A stretch of 64,000 nucleotides of DNA, from contig NZ_JALDAY010000017.1 in the NCBI RefSeq assembly GCF_022698165.1, positions 62,001-126,000 on the forward strand, given 5' to 3'. The position numbers were made by a program, and so were the translations under genes. The DNA comes from Streptomyces cylindrosporus. Lineage in GTDB: Bacteria; Actinomycetota; Actinomycetes; Streptomycetales; Streptomycetaceae. Below are positions 25,850 to 34,501 of the stretch, one piece after another (position 1 is the stretch's first letter; every line of letters starts with the position of its first letter). The notes beneath the pieces are model-generated. The model was given only the letters and a program-made list of their open reading frames with translations, ran no database searches and was not told the DNA's origin.

Positions 25850-28800
25850 GGAACATGACGAGCCGGTCCACGCCGATGCCCAGGCCGCCGGTGGGCGGCA
25901 TCGCGTATTCGAGGGCGTCCAGGAAGTCCTCGTCCAGTTCCATCGCCTCCGGGTCGCCGCCGGCGGCGAGGAGGGACTGGGCGGTGAGGCGGCGGCGCTG
26001 TTCGACCGGGTCGGTCAACTCCGAGTACGCGGTGCCCAGTTCGGTGCCGAAGGCGACCAGGTCCCAGCGTTCGGCGAGGCGCGGGTCCGTGCGGTGCTGA
26101 CGGGTGAGCGGCGAGACGTCCGTGGGGAAGTCCTTGTAGAAGGTGGGGAGTTGGGTCCTCTCCTCGACCAGGCGCTCGTACATCTCGAGGACCACGTCGC
26201 CCCTGCCGTCGTCCGCCGTGTAGGGGACGCCCGCGCGGTCGCAGAGGGAGTGGAGGGCATCCAGCGGTGTGTCCGCGTCGACCTGCTCCCCCAGTGCCTC
26301 CGAGATCGCGCCGTACACCGTCTTCACCGGCCACGCGCCCGAGATGTCGTACTCCTTGCCGTCCTTGTGCGCGACGGGCGTGCCGAAGGCCGCTGCGGCC
26401 GCGCCCTGGATCAGTTCGCGGGTGAGGTCGAGCATGACGTCGTAGTCGGCGAAGGCCTGGTACGCCTCCAGCATCGTGAACTCGGGGTTGTGCTTGTAGG
26501 AGACGCCCTCGTTGCGGAAGGTGCGGCCCATCTCGAAGACCTTCTCCAGGCCGCCGACGCACAGCCGCTTGAGGTACAGCTCGGGGGCGATGCGCAGATA
26601 GAGGTCGAGGTCGTAGGCGTTGATGTGGGTGGTGAAGGGGCGGGCGTTGGCGCCGCCGTGGATCTGCTGGAGCATCGGCGTCTCGACCTCCAGGTAGCCG
26701 CGCTCCAGGAGGCCCTGGCGCAGGGCCTGTACGGCGGTGGAGCGGGCGCGGACGACGTCGCGGGCGACGGGGCTGGACATCAGGTCGACGTAACGCATGC
26801 GGACCTTGGCCTCCGGGTCGGCCAGGCCCCGGCGTTTGTCGGGCAGCGGGCGCAGGCACTTGCCGGTCAGCTGCCAGGAAGTGACGAAGACGGTCGGTTC
26901 GCCCTTGTCGCTGAGGCCCGCGCGGCCTGTCGCGGTGATGTGGTCGCCGATGTCGATGTCCGACGTGAAGCGGTCGAGGGCGGGGCCGGAGTCCGCGCGG
27001 GTGAGGGCGAGTTGGCGGTCGCCGGACCAGTCGCGCAGGACCGCGAAGACGATGCCTCCGAAGTCGCGGACGAGCATCACCCGGCCCGCGACGGTGACTT
27101 CGCCGCTCTCCGGGATCTCGGCGAGGACGTGGGTGCGGGCGGGGACGCCGACCGGGTAGGGGTCGGTGCCGTGGGCGCGCAGCCGGTCCAGCTTGTGGTG
27201 CCGGACGCGGACCTGTTCGGGCAGGCCGGAGAGGGGATCGCCGGGCCCGGCCTCGTCCCCTCCCTCGAGGCCGAGCGCCGACAGCGACGGCAGGCCCTCG
27301 GTGGTCGCGGGCCTGGACGCGCCCTTCGGGTGCCCCTTTCCCCAGAGTTTGCGCAACGACGGTACGGAGACGAAGCCTTCGGCGATCGCGGAGGCCAGGC
27401 CGATCCGGGCGAGGGCGCCGGTGTCGCCGTAGCAGATGAAGCGCGGGTACCACTCGGGCTGGTACTTGGCGTTGGAGCGGTACAGGGCCTCCAGTTGCCA
27501 CCAGCGGGAGAAGAACAGGAGCAGGCGGCGCCACAGGCGCAGGACCGGGCCCGCGCCGATGCGGGCGCCCTCCTCGAAGGCCGAGCGGAAGACCGCGAAG
27601 TTGAGCGAGATCCTGCGCACTCCCAGCTTGGGGGCGGCGGCGCAGAGTTCGGCGACCATGAACTCCATGACGCCGTTGGGGGCGCTGCGGTCACGGCGCA
27701 TCAGGTCGAGGGAGACGCCGTCGCGGCCCCAAGGGACGAAGGAGAGCAGGGCGAGGAGGCGGCCGTCCGCGCCGATCGCCTCCACCAGGAGGCAGTCGCC
27801 GTCGGCCGGGTCGCCGAGGCGGTCCAGGGCCATGGAGAAGCCGCGTTCGGTCTCGGTGTCGCGCCAGGCGTCGGCCTTGTCGATGATCCCCTCCATTTCC
27901 TGGTCGGTGAGGGAGGCGTGGCGGCGGATGCGGGTGGTGGCGCCGGTGCGGCGGACCCGGTGCACGGCCTGCCGGGTGACGCGCATGTCGCGGCCGTCGA
28001 GGTCGAAGTCGGCGGCGTTCAGGATCGCCTCGTCGCCGAGCTGGAGGGCGCCGAGGCCCGCGCGGGCGAAGGCCTTGGCGCCGTCCTCGGAGGCGCCCAT
28101 CGCGGCCGGTGCCCAGGCGTGCCGGCGGGCCACGTCCAGCCAGGCGGCGATGGCGTGCGGCCAGGCCTCCCGGTCGCCGACGGGGTCGCCGCTGGCGAGG
28201 CAGACGCCGGCCTCGACGCGGTAGGTGACGGCGGCCTTGCCGCTGGGTGAGAAGACGACGGCCTTGTCGCGGCGGGTGGCGAAGTAGCCGAGGGAGTCCT
28301 GGTCGCCGTACGCCTTGAGGAGGGCGCGGATGCGGGACTCCTCGTCGCCGTGCAGGGCGGCCTCCATGCGCTGCGAACGGAACATCGTGGCGGCCGCGTT
28401 GAGCAGGGCGAGCGCGCCGAACAGGCCGAGCAGGAAGAACAGGGCGCGGGGTGGGCGACCGTCGAAGGACCGGTTCGAGACCAGGCCGCCGAGGACGCGG
28501 TTGGCGGCCCAGCCGAGGCGCTGGCCGTGCGGCAGGGTGCCGGGGAACAGCTCGACCAGGCCCCAGCCGAGCAGGATGCCGAGGGCCAGGCCGACGAACA
28601 GGACGAGGAGGGCGCGGCGGACGGCGCCGCGGCGGGAGGCGGCGTAGAACTCCCCGCGGGCGACGATCAGCACGACGAGCGCGAGGGTGCAGACGACGAG
28701 GGAGGGGATCGAGTCGGCGTACAGGCCGAGGGCGACGCCCAGGGCGTCGGTGAGGACGAGCAGGCCGAGGTAGACGACCACCAGCCACCAGGCGATCTTC

Positions 28801-29072
28801 TTGCGGGCGGCGGTGGCGGCGGCCAGCAGGAAGAGGAAGACGGCGTAGGCGAGGTTGGCGCTGACCGGGACGATGAGCAGGTCCAGGAAGCGGACGACCG
28901 GGCGGAGCAGTGCGCGCAGCGGTGGGACGAGGGCCAGCAGGACGCACAGAAGGCCGAGGGCGCCGAAGAAGGTGGCGAACACCTCCGGCACCCTGCTCAG
29001 CCGGCCGCTGCCGGGCGGCCGTATCGGACCCGCCGTGTCCCTGGGCGGGGAGGCGGCCGCGGTGGCACTCAT
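25794..29072 (-). CDS. lysX: Bifunctional lysylphosphatidylglycerol synthetase/lysyl-tRNA synthetase
   Basis: The 1092-residue protein has an N-terminal membrane part with six to seven helices (about 35-245), an MprF-like lysyl-transferase domain (about 250-590, SLDLMRRD, GVMEFMVAELC), an OB-fold anticodon-binding domain (about 640-740, VTVAGRVMLVRDFGG) and a class II LysRS core with motif 2 FRNEGVSYKHNPEFTMLEAY and motif 3 GLGIGVDRLVMFL. It charges tRNA-Lys and transfers lysine to phosphatidylglycerol, lowering membrane negative charge; in mycobacteria LysX gives tolerance to cationic peptides. It is divergent from a universal stress protein gene and overlaps the convergent gene by 56 bases. 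Confidence 0.95.
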   Translation of the reverse strand: MSATAAASPPRDTAGPIRPPGSGRLSRVPEVFATFFGALGLLCVLLALVPPLRALLRPVVRFLDLLIVPVSANLAYAVFLFLLAAATAARKKIAWWLVVVYLGLLVLTDALGVALGLYADSIPSLVVCTLALVVLIVARGEFYAASRRGAVRRALLVLFVGLALGILLGWGLVELFPGTLPHGQRLGWAANRVLGGLVSNRSFDGRPPRALFFLLGLFGALALLNAAATMFRSQRMEAALHGDEESRIRALLKAYGDQDSLGYFATRRDKAVVFSPSGKAAVTYRVEAGVCLASGDPVGDREAWPHAIAAWLDVARRHAWAPAAMGASEDGAKAFARAGLGALQLGDEAILNAADFDLDGRDMRVTRQAVHRVRRTGATTRIRRHASLTDQEMEGIIDKADAWRDTETERGFSMALDRLGDPADGDCLLVEAIGADGRLLALLSFVPWGRDGVSLDLMRRDRSAPNGVMEFMVAELCAAAPKLGVRRISLNFAVFRSAFEEGARIGAGPVLRLWRRLLLFFSRWWQLEALYRSNAKYQPEWYPRFICYGDTGALARIGLASAIAEGFVSVPSLRKLWGKGHPKGASRPATTEGLPSLSALGLEGGDEAGPGDPLSGLPEQVRVRHHKLDRLRAHGTDPYPVGVPARTHVLAEIPESGEVTVAGRVMLVRDFGGIVFAVLRDWSGDRQLALTRADSGPALDRFTSDIDIGDHITATGRAGLSDKGEPTVFVTSWQLTGKCLRPLPDKRRGLADPEAKVRMRYVDLMSSPVARDVVRARSTAVQALRQGLLERGYLEVETPMLQQIHGGANARPFTTHINAYDLDLYLRIAPELYLKRLCVGGLEKVFEMGRTFRNEGVSYKHNPEFTMLEAYQAFADYDVMLDLTRELIQGAAAAAFGTPVAHKDGKEYDISGAWPVKTVYGAISEALGEQVDADTPLDALHSLCDRAGVPYTADDGRGDVVLEMYERLVEERTQLPTFYKDFPTDVSPLTRQHRTDPRLAERWDLVAFGTELGTAYSELTDPVEQRRRLTAQSLLAAGGDPEAMELDEDFLDALEYAMPPTGGLGIGVDRLVMFLTGRTIRETLPFPLVRRH

Positions 29073-29161
29073 GTTCCGACTGTAGGAAGGCCCCGGCCGC
29101 GGCGCCCGTCGAGCGGCCCCGCCCGGCGTCGGGACCTGCGGTTTCCGATAGCCTCACAGCC

Positions 29162-29623
29162 GTGACGGAACAGCACTCGCACCAGTTCGAGCGGGGTACG
29201 GACGGGCCCAAGGTCATCGTGGTCGGAGTGGACGGCTCCGACTCCTCGCTGCGCGCGGCGGCATATGCCGGTGGCCTGGCCCGGCGCCAGCACGCGCTGC
29301 TCGCCGTGGTCTACGTCCAGCCGGTGATGGCGGCGGGCGCGGCCATGGGGGCGCCGGTGGCGGAGACCACGGACGAGATCGCCGAGGACCTCAAGGCGTA
29401 CATCCTGGACGCGACCGAGCGCCTGAAGGGGATATTCGACGTGCGCTGGGAGTTCCACACCTTCCGCGGCGACCCCTACAGCGGCCTGGTGAAGGCGGCG
29501 GACGAACTCAAGGCGGACGCGGTGGTGGTGGGCGCGTCGGAGCAGGCGGGCCACCGGATCGTGGGCTCGGTGGCGGTACGCCTGGTGAAGGCGGGGCGCT
29601 GGCCGGTCACGGTCGTGCCGTAG
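29162..29623 (+). CDS. Universal stress protein
   Basis: The 153-residue single-domain Usp begins at GTG 29162. It shows the VIVVGVDGSDSSLRAA start and the VVGASEQAGHRIVGSVAVRLV nucleotide-binding region (G-x2-like and GS motif), followed by PVTVVP. It is a soluble ATP-binding stress or dormancy protein. It shares a 90-base divergent gap with lysX, so both may answer envelope stress. Its last 17 bases overlap the end of the convergent hydrolase gene. Confidence 0.87.
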   Translation: MTEQHSHQFERGTDGPKVIVVGVDGSDSSLRAAAYAGGLARRQHALLAVVYVQPVMAAGAAMGAPVAETTDEIAEDLKAYILDATERLKGIFDVRWEFHTFRGDPYSGLVKAADELKADAVVVGASEQAGHRIVGSVAVRLVKAGRWPVTVVP

Positions 29624-30446
29624 ACGCGCCACCGGTGCGGAGGAAGTCCAGCAGGAGCGCGTTGAACTCCTCGGGCTTCTCCAGGTTCGGGTAGTGCGAG
29701 GTGCCCTCCACCCGTACGGCCCGTCCGTCGCGGACGGTACGGGCGAGCCGTTCCGCGTCCTCGATCAGGTCCGGTGAGTCGAGCGCGCCGTTGACGACGA
29801 GGACCGGGACCTCGACCTCGGGGACGCGCGGCCAGGTGTCGGTCATGGGCACGTGCCAGTCGCGCTCTCCCGGCGTGTGCTTGGAGATGGTGTGCAGCGC
29901 CATCTCGCGGAGCCGGTCGAGGATGGCGGGGTCGATGTCGTCGGCGGTGCGGAACGGCCCGGCGACGCCCCGCAGGAACACGTCGAGCCAGCCGTCGATG
30001 TCGCCCGAGTGCAGGGTACGGAGGGAGTCCGCCAGGACCTGCTGGGTCGCCTCGTACGTGTACTTGAAGTCGCTGACCGAGGCGCCGCTGAGGACGATCC
30101 CCCGGACCAGTTCGGGATACTCGATCGCGGTGTCGCCGGCGATGGCCCCGCCCATCGAGACGCCGACCAGGACCGCGGGGCCCGCGTCGAGGTGCTGGAG
30201 CAGGCCCGCGAGGTCGTCGGCCCAGCGGAAGGGCTCGCTCGCGTTGGCGGACCAGCCGTGGCCCCGGACGTCCGCCGCGATCACGCGGTATCCGGCCTCG
30301 ACGAGCGCTGGCGTCTGCCCCTCGAAGAGGCGGTGGTCGACGTAGCCGGAGTGCAGGAGGACGACCAGGTCGCCCGTGCCGCTGTCGCGGTAGGCGAGGT
30401 CGCCGTCGGTGGACGCGTAGTGGCTCAGTTCGGAAGTGACCGTCAT
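29607..30446 (-). CDS. Alpha/beta hydrolase
   Basis: The 279-residue enzyme has the oxyanion-side LLHSGYVDHRLF, the nucleophile elbow GVSMGGAIAG (Ser in G-x-S-x-G), the acidic residue in VVNGALDSPD and the catalytic His in GTSHYPNLEKPEEF. It is a soluble hydrolase or haloperoxidase-like enzyme of unknown substrate. ATG 30446 has no clear ribosome-binding site and sits at the edge of an imperfect palindrome. The divergent MarR gene is the likely regulator. Its 3' end overlaps the usp gene by 17 bases. Confidence 0.83.
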   Translation of the reverse strand: MTVTSELSHYASTDGDLAYRDSGTGDLVVLLHSGYVDHRLFEGQTPALVEAGYRVIAADVRGHGWSANASEPFRWADDLAGLLQHLDAGPAVLVGVSMGGAIAGDTAIEYPELVRGIVLSGASVSDFKYTYEATQQVLADSLRTLHSGDIDGWLDVFLRGVAGPFRTADDIDPAILDRLREMALHTISKHTPGERDWHVPMTDTWPRVPEVEVPVLVVNGALDSPDLIEDAERLARTVRDGRAVRVEGTSHYPNLEKPEEFNALLLDFLRTGGASTARP

Positions 30447-30493
30447 GACAACCAAGGTGTCATCTTCACGCGACTTTGACAACCCGGTTGTCA
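30446..30493. promoter_or_regulatory. Pair of MarR-type operator palindromes
   Basis: A perfect 17-base palindrome TGACAACCCGGTTGTCA (30477-30493) and a related imperfect one TGACAACCAAGGTGTCA (30446-30462) fill the divergent gap. Their centres are 31 bases apart, about three helical turns. The first overlaps a consensus TTGACA (30476-30481) facing the marR gene and the second abuts the hydrolase start, so a bound MarR dimer pair could block both promoters. Confidence 0.72.
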
Positions 30494-30503
30494 TGATGAT
30501 CCG

Positions 30504-30989
30504 GTGCATGATGTCCGGGTGAACGACGACGCCCCCCTCTCCCCCGACGAACTCGGCCACCGCGTCTCCGAGGTGTTCGATCTGATCGGCGCGCTCTACC
30601 GGCGCGGCCTGCGCAAGGTCGAGCAGGGCGAACAGGTCGAGGGCGTCTCCGTCGGCGTGCGCTCCGTGCTCGTCCTGCTGCGCCGGTACGGGTCCATGAC
30701 GGTGCCCCAGATGGGCCGGATCATGGCGCTCACCCGGCAGTTCGTGCAGCGCATGGTCAACGACGCGGTGGCCGAGGGCTGGGTCGAGGTCACGCCCAAT
30801 CCCGCGCACCAGCGGTCCTCGCTGATCCGGATCACGAGGGCGGGCGAGGCGATGATCGACACGATCCTGGAGCGCGAGCACGCCCTGAACCGGCAGGTCG
30901 GCGGTGATCTCACCGACGCCGAACTGCGGGCGTGCGTGCGGGTGCTGAAGGAGATGCTGCGAACCTTCGACCACGAGGAGACCGACTGA
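30504..30989 (+). CDS. MarR-family transcriptional regulator
   Basis: The 161-residue (or 156 from GTG 30519) protein has the MarR winged helix: VRSVLVLLRRYGSMTVPQMGRIMALTRQFVQRMVNDAV, the wing TPNPAHQRSSLIRITRAG and long terminal dimerisation helices. It probably represses itself and the divergent alpha/beta hydrolase through two palindromes in the gap. The effector is unknown, probably a phenolic or lipophilic compound by family habit. GTG 30504 is kept because no ribosome-binding site decides between the two starts. Confidence 0.87.
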   Translation: MHDVRVNDDAPLSPDELGHRVSEVFDLIGALYRRGLRKVEQGEQVEGVSVGVRSVLVLLRRYGSMTVPQMGRIMALTRQFVQRMVNDAVAEGWVEVTPNPAHQRSSLIRITRAGEAMIDTILEREHALNRQVGGDLTDAELRACVRVLKEMLRTFDHEETD

Positions 30990-30992
30990 GGT

Positions 30993-32138
30993 CTACTCCC
31001 CCATCACCAGCCCGTCCTTCGCCGCGCCGCGGCTGAGCACGACGTCCCGGATGCGGTCGCGGACGCCCTGCACGTCGGCGCCCTGCTTCAGCGCCTGGTT
31101 GAGGTTGACGACCCGGCCGGCGTCGATGTCGAAGAGCTGCGGGATGAACTCGGCCTTGGTGACCTCCCAGCGTCCGCCCGGCCGGGCCGGCGGGGCGAAG
31201 ATGAAGCGGCCGATGGTGGACTGGTTGCCGCGCGGGTCCTGGACGCCCTCGTGGTTGTACATCTCGCCGGCGATCTGGTCACCCATGCCGTAGACGACCC
31301 AGGTGCCGTTGACCTTCTCGTACGCCTGCGGGATGTGGGCGTGGGTGCCGAGGACGAGGTCGATGTCGGGGCGGCCGTTCGTGCGGGAGGCGGTGAGCGC
31401 GCGGGCGAGGGTGAGCTGCATCTCGTCGGGCGCGTCCTGCCACTCGGTGCCCCAGTGCAGGGAGACCACGACCACGTCGGCGCCCGCCTGCCGGGCGGCC
31501 CGGGCGTCCGCGACGACCCGGTTCTGGTCGATGAGGTTGACGGCCCAGGGCTCGCCCTGCGGGAGCGGGAAGCCGTTGGTGTCGTAGGTGTACGCGAGGT
31601 GCGCCACCTTGGCCGCGCCCGCCCGCAGGATCGTCACGGTGCGCGCCTCGGCCTCGGTGCGGGCGGATCCGGCGTGCCGTACGCCCGCGCGGTCGAGGGC
31701 GTCGAGGGTGCGGCGGATGCCTTCGGGGCCGTCGTCGAGGGTGTGGTTGGAGGCGGTGGAGCAGCCGTCGTAGCCGGTGGCCGCGAGACCCTGGGCCACC
31801 TCGGGCGGGGACTTGAAGGTGGGGTAGCCGGTGTAGGCGCCGTCCGCCCCGTAGACGGTCTCCATGTGACACAGCGCCAGATCGGCGCGGGAGACGACGG
31901 GTTTGACGCCGGCGAGCATCGGGCGGAAGTCGTAGCCCGTCCCGCCCGCGTCGAACTGCGCGCGGTCGATGATCGAGCTGTGCGGGAGGACGTCACCGGA
32001 GGCGACGAGCGTGAACCCGCGGGCGGGGGCCGGGGCCGGGGCGCCGGCCGCCCTGTCGTGGTGCTGTGCCTGGCAGGCGGCGCCCCCGGCGAGGACGGCC
32101 GTCAGAGCCAGGGCGACCTGCTGTCTGCGTGCAATCAT
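30993..32138 (-). CDS. CapA-family lipoprotein (PGA_cap metallophosphatase-like domain)
   Basis: The 381-residue precursor has a lipoprotein signal (ALALTAVLAGGAAC). The mature domain shows the CapA pattern: TLVASGDVLPH, LCHMETVY, TASNHTLDDG, VVVSLHWGTEW and VLGTHAHIPQAYE, a calcineurin-like metal site. CapA proteins take part in poly-gamma-glutamate or other capsule synthesis, but no capB/capC gene is nearby, so the role here is open. It faces the marR gene convergently with a three-base gap. Confidence 0.83.
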   Translation of the reverse strand: MIARRQQVALALTAVLAGGAACQAQHHDRAAGAPAPAPARGFTLVASGDVLPHSSIIDRAQFDAGGTGYDFRPMLAGVKPVVSRADLALCHMETVYGADGAYTGYPTFKSPPEVAQGLAATGYDGCSTASNHTLDDGPEGIRRTLDALDRAGVRHAGSARTEAEARTVTILRAGAAKVAHLAYTYDTNGFPLPQGEPWAVNLIDQNRVVADARAARQAGADVVVVSLHWGTEWQDAPDEMQLTLARALTASRTNGRPDIDLVLGTHAHIPQAYEKVNGTWVVYGMGDQIAGEMYNHEGVQDPRGNQSTIGRFIFAPPARPGGRWEVTKAEFIPQLFDIDAGRVVNLNQALKQGADVQGVRDRIRDVVLSRGAAKDGLVMGE

Positions 32139-32328
32139 CAGCTCACCCCACTGTTGTCATATTTACTGACAAACCGTACGAAGCGGGATGGCCTCCCACG
32201 TGACTCCGGCACGCCGATTAGCCCGTCCGGGACCGTTCGTCGAACCGTTCGTCGACGCGATCGACCGTCCGCCGCAGATCCCCGTACGGGCCCTGTCCCG
32301 AAACGGCCCCCTGCGATGCCATACGCGC

Positions 32329-32874
32329 ATGACGGCCGGAACCACCCTCACGAACGGGACGACCGCCGAGCACGAGCTCGCCGCACTGCAGCGGGAGCAC
32401 GGCCGGCCCCTCTTCGCGCTTCTCCTCCGGCTCTGTGACGGCGACCGGCAACGCGCCGAGGACCTCGTGCAGGAGACCCTCGTCCGCGCCTGGCAGCACC
32501 CCGAGGCGCTGCGCGCCGACGACTTCGAGTCCGTACGGCCGTGGCTCATGACCGTGGGCCGGCGACTCGCCATCGACGCCCGGCGGGCCCGGCAGGCGCG
32601 GCCGGCCGAGGTCGGGGACGCGATCCTGGAGAACGCGCGGGTGATCGCCGACCATGCCGAGCGGGCCGCCGCCGCCCTCGACGTGCGCGAGGCTGTGAAG
32701 ACACTCACTCCGGAACACCGTGAAGTCCTGGTGCTCGTGTACTTCCAGGGTGCGAGTGTTGCGGAAGCCGCGGAAGCCCTCGGCATCCCTCCCGGTACCG
32801 TGAAGTCCCGCGCGTTCTACGCGCTGCGCGCCCTGCGCCGGGTGCTTCCCGGATATGCGGCCGACCTGCGGTGA
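32329..32874 (+). CDS. ECF sigma factor
   Basis: The 181-residue protein has sigma region 2 (LFALLLRLCDGDRQRAEDLVQETLVRAWQHPE, about 28-60) with the core-binding and -10 recognition helices. Region 4 (LTPEHREVLVLVYFQGASVAEAAEALGIPPGTVKSRAFYAL, about 125-165) binds -35 elements. It resembles the SigK/SigL-type sigma factors paired with zinc anti-sigma factors. An anti-sigma gene follows 0.8 kb downstream after a hypothetical gene, making a three-gene unit. ATG 32329 was chosen from the domain start. The 190-base upstream gap has no recognised promoter. Confidence 0.88.
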   Translation: MTAGTTLTNGTTAEHELAALQREHGRPLFALLLRLCDGDRQRAEDLVQETLVRAWQHPEALRADDFESVRPWLMTVGRRLAIDARRARQARPAEVGDAILENARVIADHAERAAAALDVREAVKTLTPEHREVLVLVYFQGASVAEAAEALGIPPGTVKSRAFYALRALRRVLPGYAADLR

Positions 32875-33032
32875 AACCAACGGATCAGTCAAACCTCCGT
32901 AAAGCGCCTTGCTGAGGACCCCGGTTGAGTAATCGGCTGTCCTCATCCGTGTTCCGGACTGGGGGCTCGGGGCTCCGAGAACGGGGCCCGGAGTCGGGCG
33001 ACGCGCACGCACCGGAGGAAGGGCAGGAAGGG

Positions 33033-33548
33033 ATGCTGCACAGAGGTCAAGAGAGCACGGACGGCACCGGCGGCGGTGAACTGGTCGTCCCGATGGCCTG
33101 GTTGTACGCCGAGTACATCGCCGACGAGCTGCTGCGGACCGGCGATCTCATGCCGCCGACGTCCATGGAGTTCCGCGCCGGGCGCGACGCCCTCGCGCTG
33201 ACCGTCTTCCTCTCGGACACGGACGGCGAACTCTCGGGCATCCGGGTGGTCTCCCAGCTGGAGACCTGGCTGTCGCTCACCGCGTACGACCAGCCGTGGC
33301 AGGACTGGGTGCGCGAGCGGATGGCGGACCTCGCGGCCCGGGCGGTCGAATCCGGCGCCCCCGCACCCGACCTGGATCTGGCCGCGGCGGCCTGGCGCTG
33401 GCTGGAGGAGACCGAGTTGCTCGCGCCGGATCTGAACGCGGTGCCGGGCGGCGGTGCCGGGATCGGTGAGGACGAGGGTCCAAAGGTGTGGACGAAGGCC
33501 TGGCAGCTCGGGCTGCCCCTCGGCCATCTCGCCATCCACCTTTTTTAG
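33033..33548 (+). CDS. Conserved hypothetical protein between sigma and anti-sigma genes
   Basis: The 171-residue soluble acidic protein has no signal peptide or membrane segment and no domain I can name. A strong purine run (GGAGGAAGGGCAGGAAGGG) precedes ATG 33033. The gene sits between an ECF sigma gene and its probable anti-sigma gene on the same strand, 158 and 151 bases from each. It may modulate the pair or be independently transcribed. Codon pattern fits a real gene. A TTTTTTAG at the end is the terminal codons plus stop. Confidence 0.65.
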   Translation: MLHRGQESTDGTGGGELVVPMAWLYAEYIADELLRTGDLMPPTSMEFRAGRDALALTVFLSDTDGELSGIRVVSQLETWLSLTAYDQPWQDWVRERMADLAARAVESGAPAPDLDLAAAAWRWLEETELLAPDLNAVPGGGAGIGEDEGPKVWTKAWQLGLPLGHLAIHLF

Positions 33549-33699
33549 ATTCGTTTCGATCCGCACCAATCCTCGGGCCGGGCCGCTACGAATCCCTTGG
33601 TTGCGATTCTGTGTGTGCCTTGAGTGATTCGGCGGTCTGGTGCGTACCGGTGGGAGCAAGGAGTAACCCAACCCGCACCCAACGGCACGAGGATTCGGC

Positions 33700-34356
33700 A
33701 TGAGGTCCCAGGAGAGGCATCGCGACGTCGCCGCGTACGCGCTCGGCGTGCTGGACGAGGCGGACGCCTTCCGCTTCGAGGACCATCTGATGGAGTGCGC
33801 GCGCTGCGCGGCGCACGTGACCGAGTTCGGTCCCGTCACCCGGCAGCTGATGCTGTATCACCGGGCGACACCGCGGTTCGTGCATCCCATGACGAAGCCC
33901 GGGCCGCAGCTGCTGGAGCGGCTGATGGCCGCGGTGGCGACGCGGCATCGGGCCGGCCGGCGCAAGGTGCTGTTCGCACTCGCCGCGTCGGTGGCGGTCG
34001 CCGTGGCCGGGCCCGGGATCGCGATGATGGCGGGCGGCGGTGACGGCGGGAACGCCGTGCGGCTCACCGCGACCGACGCGACCTCCGGGGTGTGGGCCCG
34101 CGTGACGACCCAGGACGCGGACTCCGGCAGCCAGGTGGAGCTGGAGGTCAAGGACGGCGCGGGCCCGCGCTCCTGTCGTCTCGTCGCCGTGGGCCGTGAC
34201 GGCTCCGAGCAGATCCTGACCAGCTGGACCGTGCCGAGCCACGACGCGCATGCGATCACCATGCAGGGCAGCTCGGCGATGCACGTGAGCGAGATCGCCC
34301 GGTACGAGGTGCGCACGGCCGACGGCGAGCACCTGGTGACGCTGCGGGCCCACTAG
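33700..34356 (+). CDS. Membrane-anchored zinc anti-sigma factor
   Basis: The 218-residue protein has the ZAS motif HLMECARCAAH (His-x3-Cys-x2-Cys) at about residues 29-39, a single membrane helix (VLFALAASVAVAVAGPGIAMM, about 89-110) and an extracytoplasmic C-terminal domain (about 112-218) of the RskA type. It should bind the ECF sigma factor encoded 0.8 kb upstream and release it after an envelope or redox signal. GAGGA lies seven bases before the ATG. Confidence 0.87.
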   Translation: MRSQERHRDVAAYALGVLDEADAFRFEDHLMECARCAAHVTEFGPVTRQLMLYHRATPRFVHPMTKPGPQLLERLMAAVATRHRAGRRKVLFALAASVAVAVAGPGIAMMAGGGDGGNAVRLTATDATSGVWARVTTQDADSGSQVELEVKDGAGPRSCRLVAVGRDGSEQILTSWTVPSHDAHAITMQGSSAMHVSEIARYEVRTADGEHLVTLRAH

Positions 34357-34501
34357 CCCGCTGTGACGTTGTGAACGACCGCTGCGCTGTACCGAGTACG
34401 CCCCAGGTACGCTGACGCCCCCCGGCCCAAATGATCATCAATGGTGAGATTTCGGGTCGCGCGGGAGTGAGATGTCGTAGTACTGCGGGGTGGGAGTACA
34501 G

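Noticed and set aside
25629..28250. 873-codon plus-strand frame opposite lysX
   Set aside because: lysX has all class II synthetase motifs in the opposite frame; this frame is repetitive Val/Gly/Ala/Glu.
30993..32138. Poly-gamma-glutamate capsule cluster around the capA-like gene
   Set aside because: No capB, capC or capE homologues adjacent; a lone CapA-family lipoprotein is not evidence of a capsule locus.
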